A stretch of DNA of 64,000 nucleotides. Origin: Lytechinus pictus. Its lineage: Eukaryota; Echinodermata; Echinoidea; Temnopleuroida; Toxopneustidae. Below the pieces are notes generated by a model. The model made no database searches and was not told where the DNA came from. It saw only the letters and a list, made by a program, of their open reading frames with translations. A program made the translations under genes and the position numbers. The DNA lies in assembly GCF_037042905.1 (NCBI RefSeq), contig NC_087254.1:21043103-21107102 (forward strand), in the 5' to 3' direction. Of this stretch, positions 24,001-49,856 are shown in pieces; within the stretch, counting starts at the first letter, position 1, and the number at the start of each line of letters is the position of its first letter.

Positions 24001-27000
24001 TGGGTAAGTAAATTATGACAAGAGGCAAGGACAACTTTCCCATAGGCCATGTACTTTATTATTTTTATAAGTAATTTGTGGTTTTCTCCCAAGTACCCAT
24101 TCCCCTGAGGCTGTAATCTAAATATAGCCTAGGTAGTATATTGTTTTATGTCCTCATGAAAGAAAATATAATTTGAAGTAAAACATTAGGGGAAAATGTA
24201 ATTTTAGTCATTTTATGTATTGGAGTACATGGAAGAGTAGTCCTTGCCTTACATCACTTTGACATCACATTTGTTGCCAATTTGAAATCTCCATAGGTAT
24301 AGTGATAACCAATATTCACAACTTTTAAAAATTCATAACTTTCTTATTGTTTGTCCGATATTGTTCAAACTTTCACCTATCAACTTGTCTGATTTTCCTT
24401 TTTACTCTAAAATCAAGTTTTTATTTGGGTTGGATTCCCCTTTAATATAGGGGAAAACCTAACTCAGCCTTTACCGAATTCAAATTCAATATTTTTTCAT
24501 TTCATGCCAAAAGATAAATCTTTGTTTTCCAAACCTATTACTGAACATGAAGTTGCTTATATCATAAAGAATATCAGTCCTGGAAAGAGCCTGGTACTTT
24601 GTCAATTGATGTGATTAAACCTGCTGTATATTTGATTACGCAACCATTGACTCACATAATGCATATTTCTATACGAAATGGTGTTTTTTCCTGATAAAAT
24701 GAATAAAGGTTGTGCCTATATATAAAAAGGAGATAAATTTTGATTTCAATAATTATAGACCGATATTAATTTGTTTTGCCATTGTTTTCCAAAGTCCCGA
24801 AATACTAAAATACTTTGTACAATTTCTTGATCTCCAGTAATCTACTCAACCTCAATCAATTCAGTTTTATGAAAGACTGTTCACCGAGTTTGCATTAATT
24901 GAGCTGTCTGATTTAATCTTGAATTATATTCATAAAAATAAACATGTAATCGTTGTTTTTCATGGATTTATCAAAATCGTAAATATACTTTGTCACATCC
25001 CATCTTGCTATATAAAATTTATTTTTATGGTGGCTTGCATGCCTCATTTTTTGGTTTTGTAGTTATTCAAAAAATAGGAAACAATTTAGTATTACCATGT
25101 ACAATGGCCAGTCATCAAATTCTAAAATAAGTTCATCAGGTGTTCCCCAAGGAAGCATTGCTTGACCCACTTTTATTCTTAATTTACATAAATGATAATA
25201 GTCAAACTTCTTTAAATTTGTACAATTTGCAGATGACACCTCATTGATTGCCTCTCATATAAACTTTCAATCTTCAATCCACATGATCAATGTACTGCAC
25301 TATATCTTAATTATGACTGGCTTGTTTGTAATGAATTGTCATTGAATATTTTGAAATCTTTTGTGTGATTTTCAGAAATAAGTAAAATAAAAGATTAGAT
25401 ATTACTCTAGTGTTTCTGAACAGGTTTGAAATCATTGTTCTATTTTTGCATACCTGGGCGTACAATGAGATGGGTTTCTTACATGGGATTCTCACATTAA
25501 TTCAACTAGTAAGAAAATATCTAAAATAACTGGTATTATGGATGTTAAACACAATATTGCCACTCAAACTTTGATTTATAATGTATAATTCTAAATCTTT
25601 GCCTCATGTTTTGTATTGTAATGTGGTATGGGCTTCTCTACATCCTAAAAATTTATAAGAATATATCCCATAATACATTGCCTTCAAAAGAAAGCCCTTC
25701 GCATATGTGCAAATGCCCACTTCCTAGCTCCTTCCCTATACCTTCTTTTGCCGTTTTTCAACATTGAATGGGTATGACTTTAACAAATTATCAGTTGCTT
25801 CATTATTATTTTAACACAGAGAGAGTGTTGTTATGCTATCATGAACTTAGGACTACATCTGTACCCAATGGGAATGTATTCTTATGTTTCATCATAGGTC
25901 TACACAGTGTGCATGTATTCAAATGTGTCATCATACAGTGTGAATGTATTCAAATGTGTCATCATACACAGTGTGAATGTATTCAAATGTGTCATCATAC
26001 ACAGTATAGGAATGTATGAATTCATTGTGATGCTCTCAAACTTACAAAGTTTGAATATATTCTATTGCGATATTATAACACAGAGGGACTTTATCATCCT
26101 ATCATACACAGTGGGAATGAATTTGTTGCATTGATACAATGGGGAAAGAGTGGGAATTTCCTCTATCATAATATTTTCATATTTAAACTGTGTGAATTAA
26201 TCTGATTGTGGAGTAATCAATAAGCAGTGGGAATGTATTGTATCATAATGTTATCATACACAGTATAGAATATATTTTATTGTACAATCATTGAGCTACT
26301 AATATACAACACAAAGTGGTATAGGTAATATATATATATTATCATACTGTTTATGTATTCATATTTACACAGTGGGAATGTATTCTATTGTAAATTATTC
26401 TGATGGAATTGGATTTATTTGTAATGCATTCATACTTACACAGAGGAAATGTATTCTACTGTAATTCGTTTACACTTACATATACACAGTAGGAATGTAT
26501 TCTATTGTAATGCATTTACACTTACATGGCAGGAATATTGTAATGTATTAGGTGGGAATGTATTCTATTGTAATGCATTCATACTTACACACTGGGAATG
26601 TATTCTGTACAGTAGGAATGTATTCTATTTATAATGTGTTCATACTAACACAGTGGAAATGTATTCTATTGTAATGCATTCATACTTACACACTGGGAAT
26701 GTATTCTGTTGTACTGGATTTATACTTACACAGTAGGAATGTATTATATTGTAATGTATTCATACTAACACAGTAGGAATTAATATATTCTATTGTAATG
26801 TTTTTATACTAACACAGTGGAAATGTATTCTATTTCATATTCATACTAACACAGTAGGAATTAATATATTCTATTGTAATGTTTTTATACTAACACAGTG
26901 GAAATGTATTCTATTTCATTGTATTCATACTAACACAGTAGGAATTAATATATTATATTGTAATGTTTTCATACTAACACAGTGGAAATGTATTCTATTG

Positions 27001-27674
27001 TATTGTATTCATATTTTACACAGTGGAATGTATTCTAATTCAATGTATTCATACTAACACAGTAGGAATTAATATATTCTATTGAAATGTTTTCATACTA
27101 CCACAGTGGAAATGTATTCTATTGTATTGTATTCATATTTTACACGGTAGGAATGTATTCTATCTATAAAGTATTCATACTAACACAGTAGGAATTAATA
27201 TATTCTATTGTAATGTGTTCATACTTACACAGTAGGAATGTATTTTATTTCAATGTATTCATACTAACACAGTAGGAATTAATATATTCTATTGTAATGT
27301 TTTCATACTAACACAGTGGAAATGTATTCTATTGTATTGTATTCATATTTTACACAGTGGAATGTATTCTATTTCAATGAATTCATACTAACACAGTAGG
27401 AATGAATATATTTTATTGTAATGTTTTCATACTAACACAGTGGAAATGTATTCTATTGTATTGTATTCATATTTTACACGGTAGGAATGTATTCTATCTA
27501 TAAAGTATTCATACTAACACAGTAGGAATCAATATATACTATTGTAATGTGTTCATACTTACACAGTAGGGATGTATTCTATTGTAATGCATTCATACTT
27601 ACACAGTGGGAATGTATTCTCCAGGGAAAGCATTTGTGGTGTAACTGATGAGAAGACATGTCTTACCAACAGCT
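11853..27674 (-). CDS. Rac-family GTPase, distal exon set A (exons 2-6, no own exon 1)
   Basis: Joined exons 27,674-27,603, 22,398-22,281, 15,431-15,234 and 12,017-11,853 encode Rac residues 12 to the stop without any frame break. All visible GT/AG sites are intact. The GTPase motifs are present: GKT of the P-loop, T35 in switch I, DTAGQ in switch II, TKLD for guanine recognition and CSAL. The tail is six lysines, then GKSCKLI, so it is polybasic with a CaaX-type prenylation end. No exon 1 was found between here and copy B. The set therefore either uses exon 1 at 49,079 by skipping copy B, has an unseen first exon, or is untranscribed. Helix alpha-3 residues normally kept in Rac differ (F90C, V93A, A95D, Y98H), so activity or partner choice may be altered. 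Intact frames argue against an old pseudogene. Confidence 0.72.
12238..13612. mobile_element. Foldback element with long inverted arms in Rac A last intron
   Basis: The left arm starts GCCCGCGAGACCGAC and the right arm ends GTCGGTCTCGCGGGC. The arms stay similar for about 200 bp, through GCGCC/TTGCAGCGGCG, GCCTGTT-TCAGAGGGG, TTTAGGGGGCAGTAGT and a poly-C/poly-G block. A second, inner pair of arms (12,540-12,690 and 13,190-13,370) repeats the same words. The right arm read on minus contains GCCGAGTGGTTAAGGCGCC, which resembles a tRNA D-arm, so a SINE origin of the arms is possible. The insertion is absent from block B. Confidence 0.75.
13640..14413. other. Intron sequence shared with block B
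   Basis: This part of the intron between exons 4+5 and 6 matches 34,085-35,310 in block B. It includes GAGCCAGAACAAGATTATG and the phrase CTGAAGACGGACAGTCAAC, the latter also present in the foldback element at 38,747-39,446. Open frames here are not supported by splice sites or homology. Confidence 0.6.
14414..15201. mobile_element. 788-bp palindromic mariner-type MITE beside exon 4+5 of copy A
   Basis: The ends are CAGTGCGTCCCACAAAAAA and TTTTTTGTGGGACGCACTG, flanked by TA on both sides. Each half is an inverted copy of the other over more than 300 bp, including AGTTATG-type and TTTGATACCT words. It ends 32 bp from the splice donor of exon 4+5 in copy A. Block B has no insertion here: GGATGATGGTGAAGTGCCTA continues directly towards the exon. 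Confidence 0.85.
15234..15431 (-). CDS. Rac copy A, exon 4+5
   Basis: This single 198-nt exon covers what vertebrates split into two exons. It begins [12 protein letters not shown] after TTCCAG and ends before GTAATT. It holds the G4 motif TKLD. Against copy B there are 17 base differences, 15 of which change protein (10 residues) and 2 of which are silent. The changes cluster at residues 90-98 and 133-141. The frame is open and the phase is 0 at both ends. Confidence 0.85.
15670..17150. repeat. GGCGCC-punctuated tandem array with a GGCGGATCC end
   Basis: The segment starts GGCGGATCCAGG at 15,684 and a C-run, as in the other GGCGGATCC-ended elements. From about 15,960 it becomes an array of CGGCGCCGGTCAAGAATAAT, CAGCGCCACCTGGTTATAAA and related phrases, giving a GGCGCC-like palindrome every 20-35 bp. 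A higher-order block of about 240 bp repeats (16,060-16,240 against 16,295-16,460). No right end is recognised. It is non-coding. Confidence 0.75.
16468..16730. mobile_element. 263-bp GGCGGATCC-ended element inserted in the GGCGCC array
   Basis: The ends are CAGGGGCGGATCCAG and CTAGATCCGCTTCTG. The 5-mer GCCAC lies directly outside both ends (16,463-16,467 and 16,731-16,735). The array phrase is interrupted and then resumes (CATATATCTAAATCGG after the insertion). Together with 52,071-54,470 this supports a 5-bp target duplication for the family. Confidence 0.8.
17151..17520. other. Intron sequence without recognised features
   Basis: This lies inside intron 3 of copy A between two arrays. 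I see no exon or element ends. Confidence 0.45.
18061..18120. repeat. AT and GT dinucleotide microsatellite
   Basis: An (AT)n run of about 38 bp is followed by a GT-rich stretch. It occupies the same place in this array as the repeat at 5,458 does in the first one. Confidence 0.9.
18239..18345. repeat. CA-rich microsatellite
   Basis: (CA)n, CCCA and CTCA repeats interrupted by short unique words. Confidence 0.9.
19155..20205. mobile_element. Family 3 TTAA-type MITE, decayed and interrupted
   Basis: Words such as AATATTCAATGAGCAAACTG and TGATGTCATATCCCCACT on the left, and AAAATATTGCTAAACTTTA and TTTTTAGCCCGGA on the right, match the complete copy at 55,150-55,735. The copy is split by the insertion at 19,561-20,045. 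The left TTAA end is not recognisable. Confidence 0.7.
19561..20045. mobile_element. 485-bp hAT-like element with target duplication TCAACCCA
   Basis: The ends CATGGGCGGAAATC and GATTACCGCCCATG are flanked by TCAACCCA at 19,553-19,560 and 20,046-20,053. An internal direct repeat of about 160 bp (starting GGGGACACAATATC or GGGACACAATATC) occurs twice, at about 19,617 and 19,779. It sits inside a family 3 MITE, which itself sits inside the 18,152-21,030 element. Confidence 0.87.
21096..21745. other. Intron sequence with a stray GGCGGATCC-type end
   Basis: A TA run lies at 21,099-21,122. At 21,672-21,707 a C-run followed by AAAAGCTGGATCCGCCTATG resembles the right end of the GGCGGATCC-ended elements, but no matching left end is recognised. 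No exon is seen. Confidence 0.5.
21763..22015. repeat. CAT/CAG/CAC trinucleotide repeat in intron 3 of copy A
   Basis: An imperfect ATC/CAT repeat with a CAG stretch near 21,950. The same repeat begins at 15,600 and occurs uninterrupted in block B (35,697-36,025). The long insert from about 15,660 to 21,745 therefore appears to have entered this microsatellite. Confidence 0.88.
22281..22398 (-). CDS. Rac copy A, exon 3 (switch II)
   Basis: The 118-nt exon lies between ATGTAG and GTAAGT and encodes [18 protein letters not shown] followed by [20 protein letters not shown] and T. It contains effector and switch II residues including D57, G60 and Q61. It is identical to exon 3 of copy B at every base, as are 47 bp of the intron on its upstream side. 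Confidence 0.9.
22602..23194. mobile_element. TTAA-type MITE, family 2, complete
   Basis: 593 bp, TTAA at both ends, with the same termini as 2,801-3,393. It lies in intron 2 of Rac copy A and is absent from block B. Confidence 0.88.
23195..23844. other. Intron 2 (copy A) sequence, no feature recognised
   Basis: AT-rich sequence between two MITEs. The first 200 bp resemble 36,740-36,960 in block B (GAATGTAATGTGTTTT and AGAAGCA-like words). Confidence 0.5.
23845..24445. mobile_element. TTAA-type MITE, family 4
   Basis: 601 bp bounded by TTAA, with termini TTAAAGGGAATCCAGCCC and GGTTGGATTCCCCTTTAA. It has the same length class and layout (CGGACAAGCAATAAGAAAG then GTTATGG) as families 1-3 but different termini. 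This is the only copy seen in the window. Confidence 0.82.
24470..25790 (+). pseudogene. Degraded non-LTR retrotransposon reverse transcriptase
   Basis: Broken frames on the plus strand match the order of a LINE reverse transcriptase. There is a YKKGD...FNNYRPI-like segment at about 24,715-24,770. A SSGVPQGS-like segment at 25,134-25,160 is followed by PLLFL-YINDN. The catalytic FADDT occurs at about 25,230, and a C-terminal [16 protein letters not shown]-like segment at 25,690-25,735. Stops and frameshifts are frequent, so it is inactive. It lies antisense in intron 2 of Rac copy A and is absent from copy B. The clade (jockey/CR1-like) is a guess. Confidence 0.75.
25815..27602. repeat. Minisatellite built from the Rac exon 2 splice-donor region
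   Basis: The array has units of about 40-50 bp reading, on plus, ACACAGTGGGAATGTATTCT followed by ATTGTAATG and CATTCATACTT. The last unit runs directly into exon 2 of copy A, whose 3' end plus donor is the same word. On the minus strand the unit is GAATACATTCCCACTGTGTA then AGTATG. Several units keep an exact GTAAGT donor (for example near 26,683, 27,230 and 27,560). Others have GTTAGT. Confidence 0.88.
27603..27674 (-). CDS. Rac copy A, exon 2 (P-loop and switch I)
   Basis: 72 nt between TTTGCAG and GTAAGT, encoding [20 protein letters not shown] then IPT and two bases of V. The protein is identical to copy B, with two silent differences near the donor. Its 3' end is the founder word of the adjoining minisatellite. 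Confidence 0.9.
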
Positions 27675-28822
27675 CTGCAAAGAAAAAATTAAATAGCATG
27701 TTATTTAATTCAAGGGCTCCCTGGGGGCATTTCGGGGGGGGGGAACTTTGCCCTGAGCCCCCATATAAGTTTTTTCCCCTGAAGAAAAGAGGTCCGGGGA
27801 GGGGGTACTTAGGTATGGTTGTACACATGCATGACCTCCTCTGAACGCACACTATTCATTAATAGCATATTTGCATAATACATGTGCTTTCAGTGTACAC
27901 ATTCACACTGTTCATCTGATTTAACAAGTGTTATCTCAAAAGGAACTTTCTGTCATAATAATCCAGACTAACACAGAGGATGATATACAACAAATTCTAT
28001 GAACATTATCCCCCCCTATATTTGGTGTGTAGATACCTCAATGTGCATTGCATGAAGAATAGAGACAAAATGAATATTTAATTCGCACTAGATCTACTCT
28101 ACTTAAGCATTTGTCAGGTCAATCATATGCTTACTCATGTTTTCAGAAAAAAAAGGAAAATGTAATAAATTTCAGCTTAAATTCATATGATTTTGTTTTC
28201 ATTATTTATCAAAGGGCTGAAAAATACTGGACACTTTGCCTTTTCAAATCTTTTGGGACCACAAAATCATTTTGAGGAGAAATTTGATTTGGAACGGGTT
28301 TTACATAATCTGGTATAAAATGGGGGTAAAACTTTAATTTAAAATACCCATGGAATTGTATTACAACCAAAAGAGATGTATTTTGATGATTATTATATTT
28401 ATCTCTCTGTGTAAAACAAGGCCAATGTTTATTCCTTTTTTATCATTTTTTAAAATCTTTATATGAACCTCGTAAAAGGCCTAAAGCCTACACCTGTGGA
28501 AATGTGTTGACATCAAAAGTCCACCTTTTTCCTGCATTACCTACCTCTGTAAAAATGAATTATTGAAGATCCCCTTTACTCATATTTCCAATCTTCATAA
28601 CACTCCTTCAAAAGAGTGTTTTAGATCGGTCAATTTCAATTTAGATATTAAGAAAATATATATACCCCAGGGAAGAACAGTTTTGTTATATTGACAAAGC
28701 TGAGTGGGTTTATCCAGCCATCTCACTATACTTTTGATTTTATTATGTACATACATTTACCTTGTATGTTTTTTAACATTGTGATATGGAAAATAAATAC
28801 CAAGTCCAATACCAATATATAT
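27675..28822. other. Intron 1 homologue of block A and junction spacer
   Basis: Bases up to about 28,065 match 38,100-38,675 in block B (CATGACCTCCTCTGAACGCA, GTGTGTAGATA). The remaining 750 bp before block B begins hold no exon that I can see. I looked specifically for a second Rac exon 1 (minus-strand ATGCAGGCAATCAAATG) and found none. Confidence 0.6.
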
Positions 28823-29449
28823 ATATCACCTGGTTGGTCCGATCATTCGCTCCCTTGTTGGTATATTGAATAATATACACAGGCCTAAATTCTTGGCCAC
28901 TGAAAAAAATACATACATCAGCCTAATATGTACATCCCTCTCTGACAAAAGATATAATAAAATGGTGATTTTTATTTACAATATATATATACCAACCCTG
29001 CAGGCAAGCTGAGTTTGGTCTAATCCAATATGGACTTTCCAAGGCAACTGAAGAGTACTCAGTGAAATCAATGTTGCATGACGTGTTACACGTTTCTTAA
29101 ATAAAGATAGGTCAACAAATTTAGTTTGGTAGAAATGTAAAAGTTAGATACAAAACTCAAAAGGAAATGCCTCGTTATGCTTTGCAGATGACAAAAAACT
29201 CTTCTTACTTTGGGATTTCAATGCTCCCCTCCTCTCTCCCACTCCACCCCCTCCTCTTCCTCTATCTCTCTCCACTGAAAAAAAAATGTCATTCAATTCA
29301 AGTAATCAGTCAACAATCATATTTACCTTTTTATTTCCCTTTATTGTTACATTATTCATGATTACATATTCTTATAATTTTATAATGTTCAAATCTAACA
29401 AGATATAATATTCAGGTGATAATAAACTGGAAAATATTTGTCTTTTAGA

Positions 29450-31405
29450 TACATAAAATCTTTCTATTAGGCACAAAAGTCATGCAATGCTTGTGATACA
29501 GATAATAATGATATAGTTGTATTGGGGCTAAACTAATAATCAAACATAATTATGTACTACATACCGGTGCTAAACCAAACTTAAGATCAGGTCGTATATA
29601 AATTTCGCTTTGAAAGCATTTTTATGTAAAATCATGTTTTTAAGAAGCCCAAAAGAAAAAAAAATTGTTTTGTTTTGTTATCCAGACTGGTTGTTGTCGG
29701 AAAATTCTGACCACAGGGGGTGGTCTCACAAAGTGTTATGACAGATAAACAGCCATGCTTAAGTGCCAACAAGCATTATTTTCACAAAGATTTAAATGAA
29801 ACTATAAATGGAACTTAAATTCCCAGTCACATTATGTACTAAAACATATAATTCCCACTAGAGTTAATCATTAAGTTGCAGTATGTAACTCAAATGGGAA
29901 TTAAAATGCTATTTTTAGTCACATTTAAATACTTGTGAAAATAATAATATGATGTATGTTTACAGTGCATGTATCCACCATGTTAGGTATTCAAGGCACT
30001 CCTATATTACATCCCCAAGGCAAAAGATTGGAAGGGAAAGCCATTGTGTCTTAACAATGGCAAGCCCCATCAATTCTTTGTCTGATCTCAACAGTCTGAC
30101 GAGTGTGTTAAAGAAAACAAATCAGTCTGTATTAACTTGTACATATTTCAAACATGACATTTAGCAGAAAAAGAAAAAGTATGTTTGATCAACATTACAA
30201 CATTATTATCAGGTAGACTAACAGAGATAAATGAAAAAAGAAAAACAAAAATCATAAAATATACTGACCTGCATATATGATTATAGTGGTAAATTCATGC
30301 TAATTTATATCAAAGTGAAAAAAAAATTGTGCACCTTCATACAGACTAAAATATGTTTCGCATTTTGGAGCCTGGAAGAAATGCTGAAATAAACTTCTCA
30401 AAATGTCAGATCTGAAAATTTCTGATAATTCAGCATGGGGAATTCAAAAAATCTATTTACAGTTTGCATAATGTATGAAATGTAATATAAATCATGATAA
30501 AAAAGTTTTTAAAAATGGATTCTCCAATCCCCTCATGCACCCCCCCTTCCATATCAGGAGTATAAGAACCTTGCAATTATAAAGATCTACTATACTATCC
30601 ACCCCACCCTCTCTCTACCCCCCCCCCCCCCCCCCCCGCCTCATCTGCCCTTTCCTGATATTGGTATGGTGATAATTACTGTACGTTGTTTCATGTTTAT
30701 GTACAGAACACACTAAAACACTTATAACATGATATTTAAATCGGAGGAAAAAAAAGTGAAGCAGTGACAATGTGGTTAAAAGTAGGCCTGGGAAGTAATT
30801 TACTACTAAAGTTCTCAAAATAATTTGATCATTTGTATTTCGTGCAATTTTGCCCATGCAATTGGGATTTGCTGTGCAGAGACATTAGATGACATGATCG
30901 TGCCATAAAGAATTTGTCAAATACACATCGCAAAGCAAAAATGATATGGCATTTTTTATTGTCTGATGTGATACATCACTGTTGATGGGGGTATAACCAT
31001 CACTCTGGAACGAATATTCAAGCAGTGAAAAAGTAATAGTTCAGGTTTTAGGTTGGTGAAGAGATACATGTATTCAATTATTTTGAATATTCAAACATCA
31101 TCCCCAGGCCTAGTGAAAAGCACTTGAAAATATAAAATCTTCATATTCTAATAAATCAAAAATCTTAGGCGCGCATAGTATAAAAACTGTTGTCCCCGAT
31201 TCTTATTTTTTGTTGTGGGTTAGAATTTCATCCCTTCCCGAAATAAAAACAAACCAAAATCTGTTTCATTTTATCTACAATGGAAAAATTGCCCATCATA
31301 CAAAATCTATATACATATTTCATGTACAAGAGGACCAAACATTGCAAGTGAGCTGTTTGATGACTAGCTACTATACTCTAGACTCGCAACTAAGATTTTT
31401 GCTTT
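29450..31405. other. Block B-specific sequence, no gene seen
   Basis: Block A goes directly from the counterpart of 29,450 to that of 31,405, so this 2 kb is extra in B or lost in A. It contains a C-run at 30,618-30,637 and no recognised element ends or exons. It may lie inside a long 3' UTR of copy B. Confidence 0.5.
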
Positions 31406-31639
31406 CAAATGTAAGTTTAGCCGCACAAACCCCAATATCAAAGCTATACAAATTCAAACTTTGACCAAATATTTCATTTCTATATAAAGAAAGTTGAAAC
31501 ATGCAAATACATATGCATGAAGCTTTCTTTTCAGTATTTCGTATTTGATCATATCAGGGTGAAATAAAGAAGAAAAATGGCAAACAAATCAGCCATACTT
31601 GCTTTCCTTTCAAATTGAATTATGCAATATCTGCGTAAT

Positions 31640-33105
31640 GTGACTAGAAACTGGAAAATTTGTAAACTTCATAATCTATAATGATTTTTGTGGATATATT
31701 CAATGGAAGACATTGGTAAAAAGAACATGTTTGTCTTTGGAATGTGGGAAACAAACAAAATCATAAACAAAATAATGTATTCTGAGAGGAACCTCAACAT
31801 GTACTAACTTGAGGGGTTCTTGCAAGATAGTCTGTATGGCACTGATAATATATGGACCTATGCTAAGCTATGCTTGCAAAAGGTTTCAAGTTACTGGCGT
31901 GATTTAAGAAAAGTGAATGTATCAACGCTGGAGTGACAAAACCTCCCAATTTCAATAAAATCAATTTTTTTTGGTTCTGTTGACATAATAAACAATCGGA
32001 TGGAATCCTGTCCAAATTCCTGTTGTCAATCTCATCATAAAAACACTATGCCACGTCAAAGATTTTGATCCCACTGAAAAAGAAAGTCTTAAGTCTGCCA
32101 TATCATTCCTCATTAGAACTTTTTTTTCTTTTCCAAGTAGTGATAAAACATTTACCCTTTCAAAAGAGAGTTACTCCCTTTTGCTGATGAAGAACAAGCC
32201 ACTGACTATGAACCCAACATTATAGTTTCCTCTGATCTTGTCTGCAGCATAATATATACATGTATATATCTCTGGTTATGAATCTTTATTGCGACAATAA
32301 TAAACTATGGATATAAGTAGACAGTCTTTTACAAGTAGAGTAAAAGTCTTATCATTTAACACGTGTAGTGTCTCTGGTCATCTGACCATTAAATTCATCT
32401 CATACAGATTAATCTATATGCAAGAATTTTGGAACTGTGTAATTTACATGCCCCATACTATCCCTTTAACTTAAATTGCTTGCAGCTTATCTTCAATCAA
32501 ACAGAAAGCCTTTAAATTGTTTGTTGTCGAATGATCTTTGAAATGTTTTCATGGTGTGCGTTCACAGTACATTACCATATGATAACTGAGAATGAGATCA
32601 GTATTTTTCCATGGGTAAAAGCTACCAGTATCTCGTAGAAGAATATAAAAAGATTTTTTCTTCAGGATTATCACATGATTATATACCATAAACCATTCCA
32701 TTATTGTTTGTTTGTTGTTCCAAATTCCCATGCAAACTCAGTTTTATAATCCACTCATCAAAATATTGTTGTTCAAATCTATTCTTTGTTTGATATAAGT
32801 TCATAACATAAATACATAATCCTGTAAACAAGTTAGCAAGTAAAATGCTAACTCCAAACTCAAAATAATACAAAGTTTATACATATAAAACACATGCAAA
32901 ACTGAACCACATTATCTGTGCAATAATTAACTTGAACTTTCACATACACCTTGAAAAAAAAAACTGTTTACTTCATCGAAACTCAAACACATTGAGACCA
33001 CAAGTGATATGGCAATCTTTTGACAGTGCTGTTTTTATCGAAAGGTCATGGTTGGTTGATCAACAAAATATGACCTTTCGATAAAAACTTTCAATATTTT
33101 ATGAC
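31640..33105. other. Second block B-specific stretch downstream of exon 6B
   Basis: It has no counterpart in block A, where 11,550 continues directly. No coding exon is recognised. It contains an AATAAA on minus (TTTATT at about 32,286) that could end the copy B transcript early, and a short hairpin near its right end. Confidence 0.5.
33032..33089. repeat. Short perfect hairpin
   Basis: The arm TTTTTATCGAAAGGTCAT is mirrored by ATGACCTTTCGATAAAAA with a loop of about 20 bases. It sits about 320 bp downstream of the copy B stop codon on minus. It could be a very small MITE or a structured 3' UTR element; neither can be told apart here. Confidence 0.6.
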
Positions 33106-33408
33106 ATAAAAAAAACCAAAGAAAGAATAATGGAAGAATGAATTTACATTACGAAAAAGAAATTGTAATCCCCAAAATGAAATATAAAGTACAAATAAGA
33201 ATAAGTACAGAGTTTGCTGTGTGGAGGTAACACCTCTTGATACCACAAATATTTGTTAAAACCCTTTGATCAAAATGACATAATTTTTCTCAAGTAGAAA
33301 AATAATTCTTTCACTTGAAGTGATGTTTCCTGGCGCATATAACGCTTATGCCAGAAGTATGTATGTATAAGAACTCATAATGCGGTATGAAGACGACCTT
33401 GTATATCT

Positions 33409-49079
<15,671 letters not shown>

Positions 49080-49260
49080 GTTTACTGTCGTATTTTCTTG
49101 TAAATAAGAATTGAAACTGTAATATTCGGTTTATGTTCCTCTTTCAAAATCGGCTTTCCCCTCGCGCAGGAGGCAGGCAGGCAGGGTGTGTGTAATATGT
49201 GGCTGGCTTCAACACGTAACTTCTATTGCGTTTGCTTTATATGCGGAAGTGATTGTTGTA
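49080..49260 (-). promoter_or_regulatory. Probable Rac 5' UTR and promoter-proximal region
   Basis: Sequence upstream of the Rac ATG on the minus strand includes a GGCAGG/CCTGCC repeat (49,169-49,185) and a short CpG-containing patch (CTCGCGCAGG). There is no clear TATA box and the transcription start cannot be fixed. Confidence 0.4.
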
Positions 49261-49682
49261 TCTATATAGCATACACAGCTACGTTCTAAATATAGATTTT
49301 TTTTGACCCGGAAACAAATCTTGCACAAGACAACTGGCTATATATCGCAATAACCGAATTGTTTACGACAAACGATGAAGTTTACAATAAATCCCAGCCC
49401 CAAAACAATTAATTGATGATATTGTGAAAATTCCAGGGGAAAATTCCCCGCAGTTTGATTCAGGGCATTCATGTACTGCCCTGTTCTTTTGAAAGAACAT
49501 TTCACTGCCTTTTAATTATAAACTGGGCAACTCAATAACTGGCGATCAATGTAGGACTCAATTAATCAATTTGAATTAATATATAACTCCGAATCAATCA
49601 TAACTGATAAAATCAAGTCATTTCGATCAATCTATCTATAAATCTATCAGTTCATTCCTGGATCCATCGCCCATTAATAGAT

Positions 49683-49696
49683 CGATATATATATAT

Positions 49697-49731
<35 letters not shown>

Positions 49732-49819
49732 CTATATATAAATATATATAATCTATCTATATACTCTATAGATAGATTAATATATATATATATATATATA
49801 GATTTATAGATATAGATTC

Positions 49820-49852
<33 letters not shown>

Positions 49853-49856
49853 TTTT
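49683..49856. repeat. AT-rich microsatellite
   Basis: (AT)n runs interspersed with TCTATAGATAG words, ending in a T-run at 49,836-49,857. Confidence 0.9.

Larger units (their letters stand above)
10868..28065 (-). repeat. Segmental duplication, block A (distal Rac exon set)
   Basis: The block matches 28,823-38,675 in the same order and orientation: the 3' end near 10,868 (ACACAGG, CTTGGCCA, CGGCCTAAT-like words), the 3' UTR, exons 6, 4+5, 3 and 2, then intron 1 sequence up to ATGTGCATTGCATGA near 28,045. Block A is about 17.2 kb against about 9.9 kb for B, the difference being insertions. Both boundaries are judged by eye. Because the homology ends in intron 1, exon 1 was not copied. Confidence 0.85.

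Noticed and set aside
11853-27674. Set A as a processed pseudogene or retrocopy
   Set aside because: Introns are present at the same positions as in set B and all splice sites are intact.
28070-28822. A separate exon 1 for set A in the junction between the blocks
   Set aside because: No minus-strand sequence encoding MQAIKCVVVGDG with a donor was found here or elsewhere in block B. A divergent first exon cannot be excluded.
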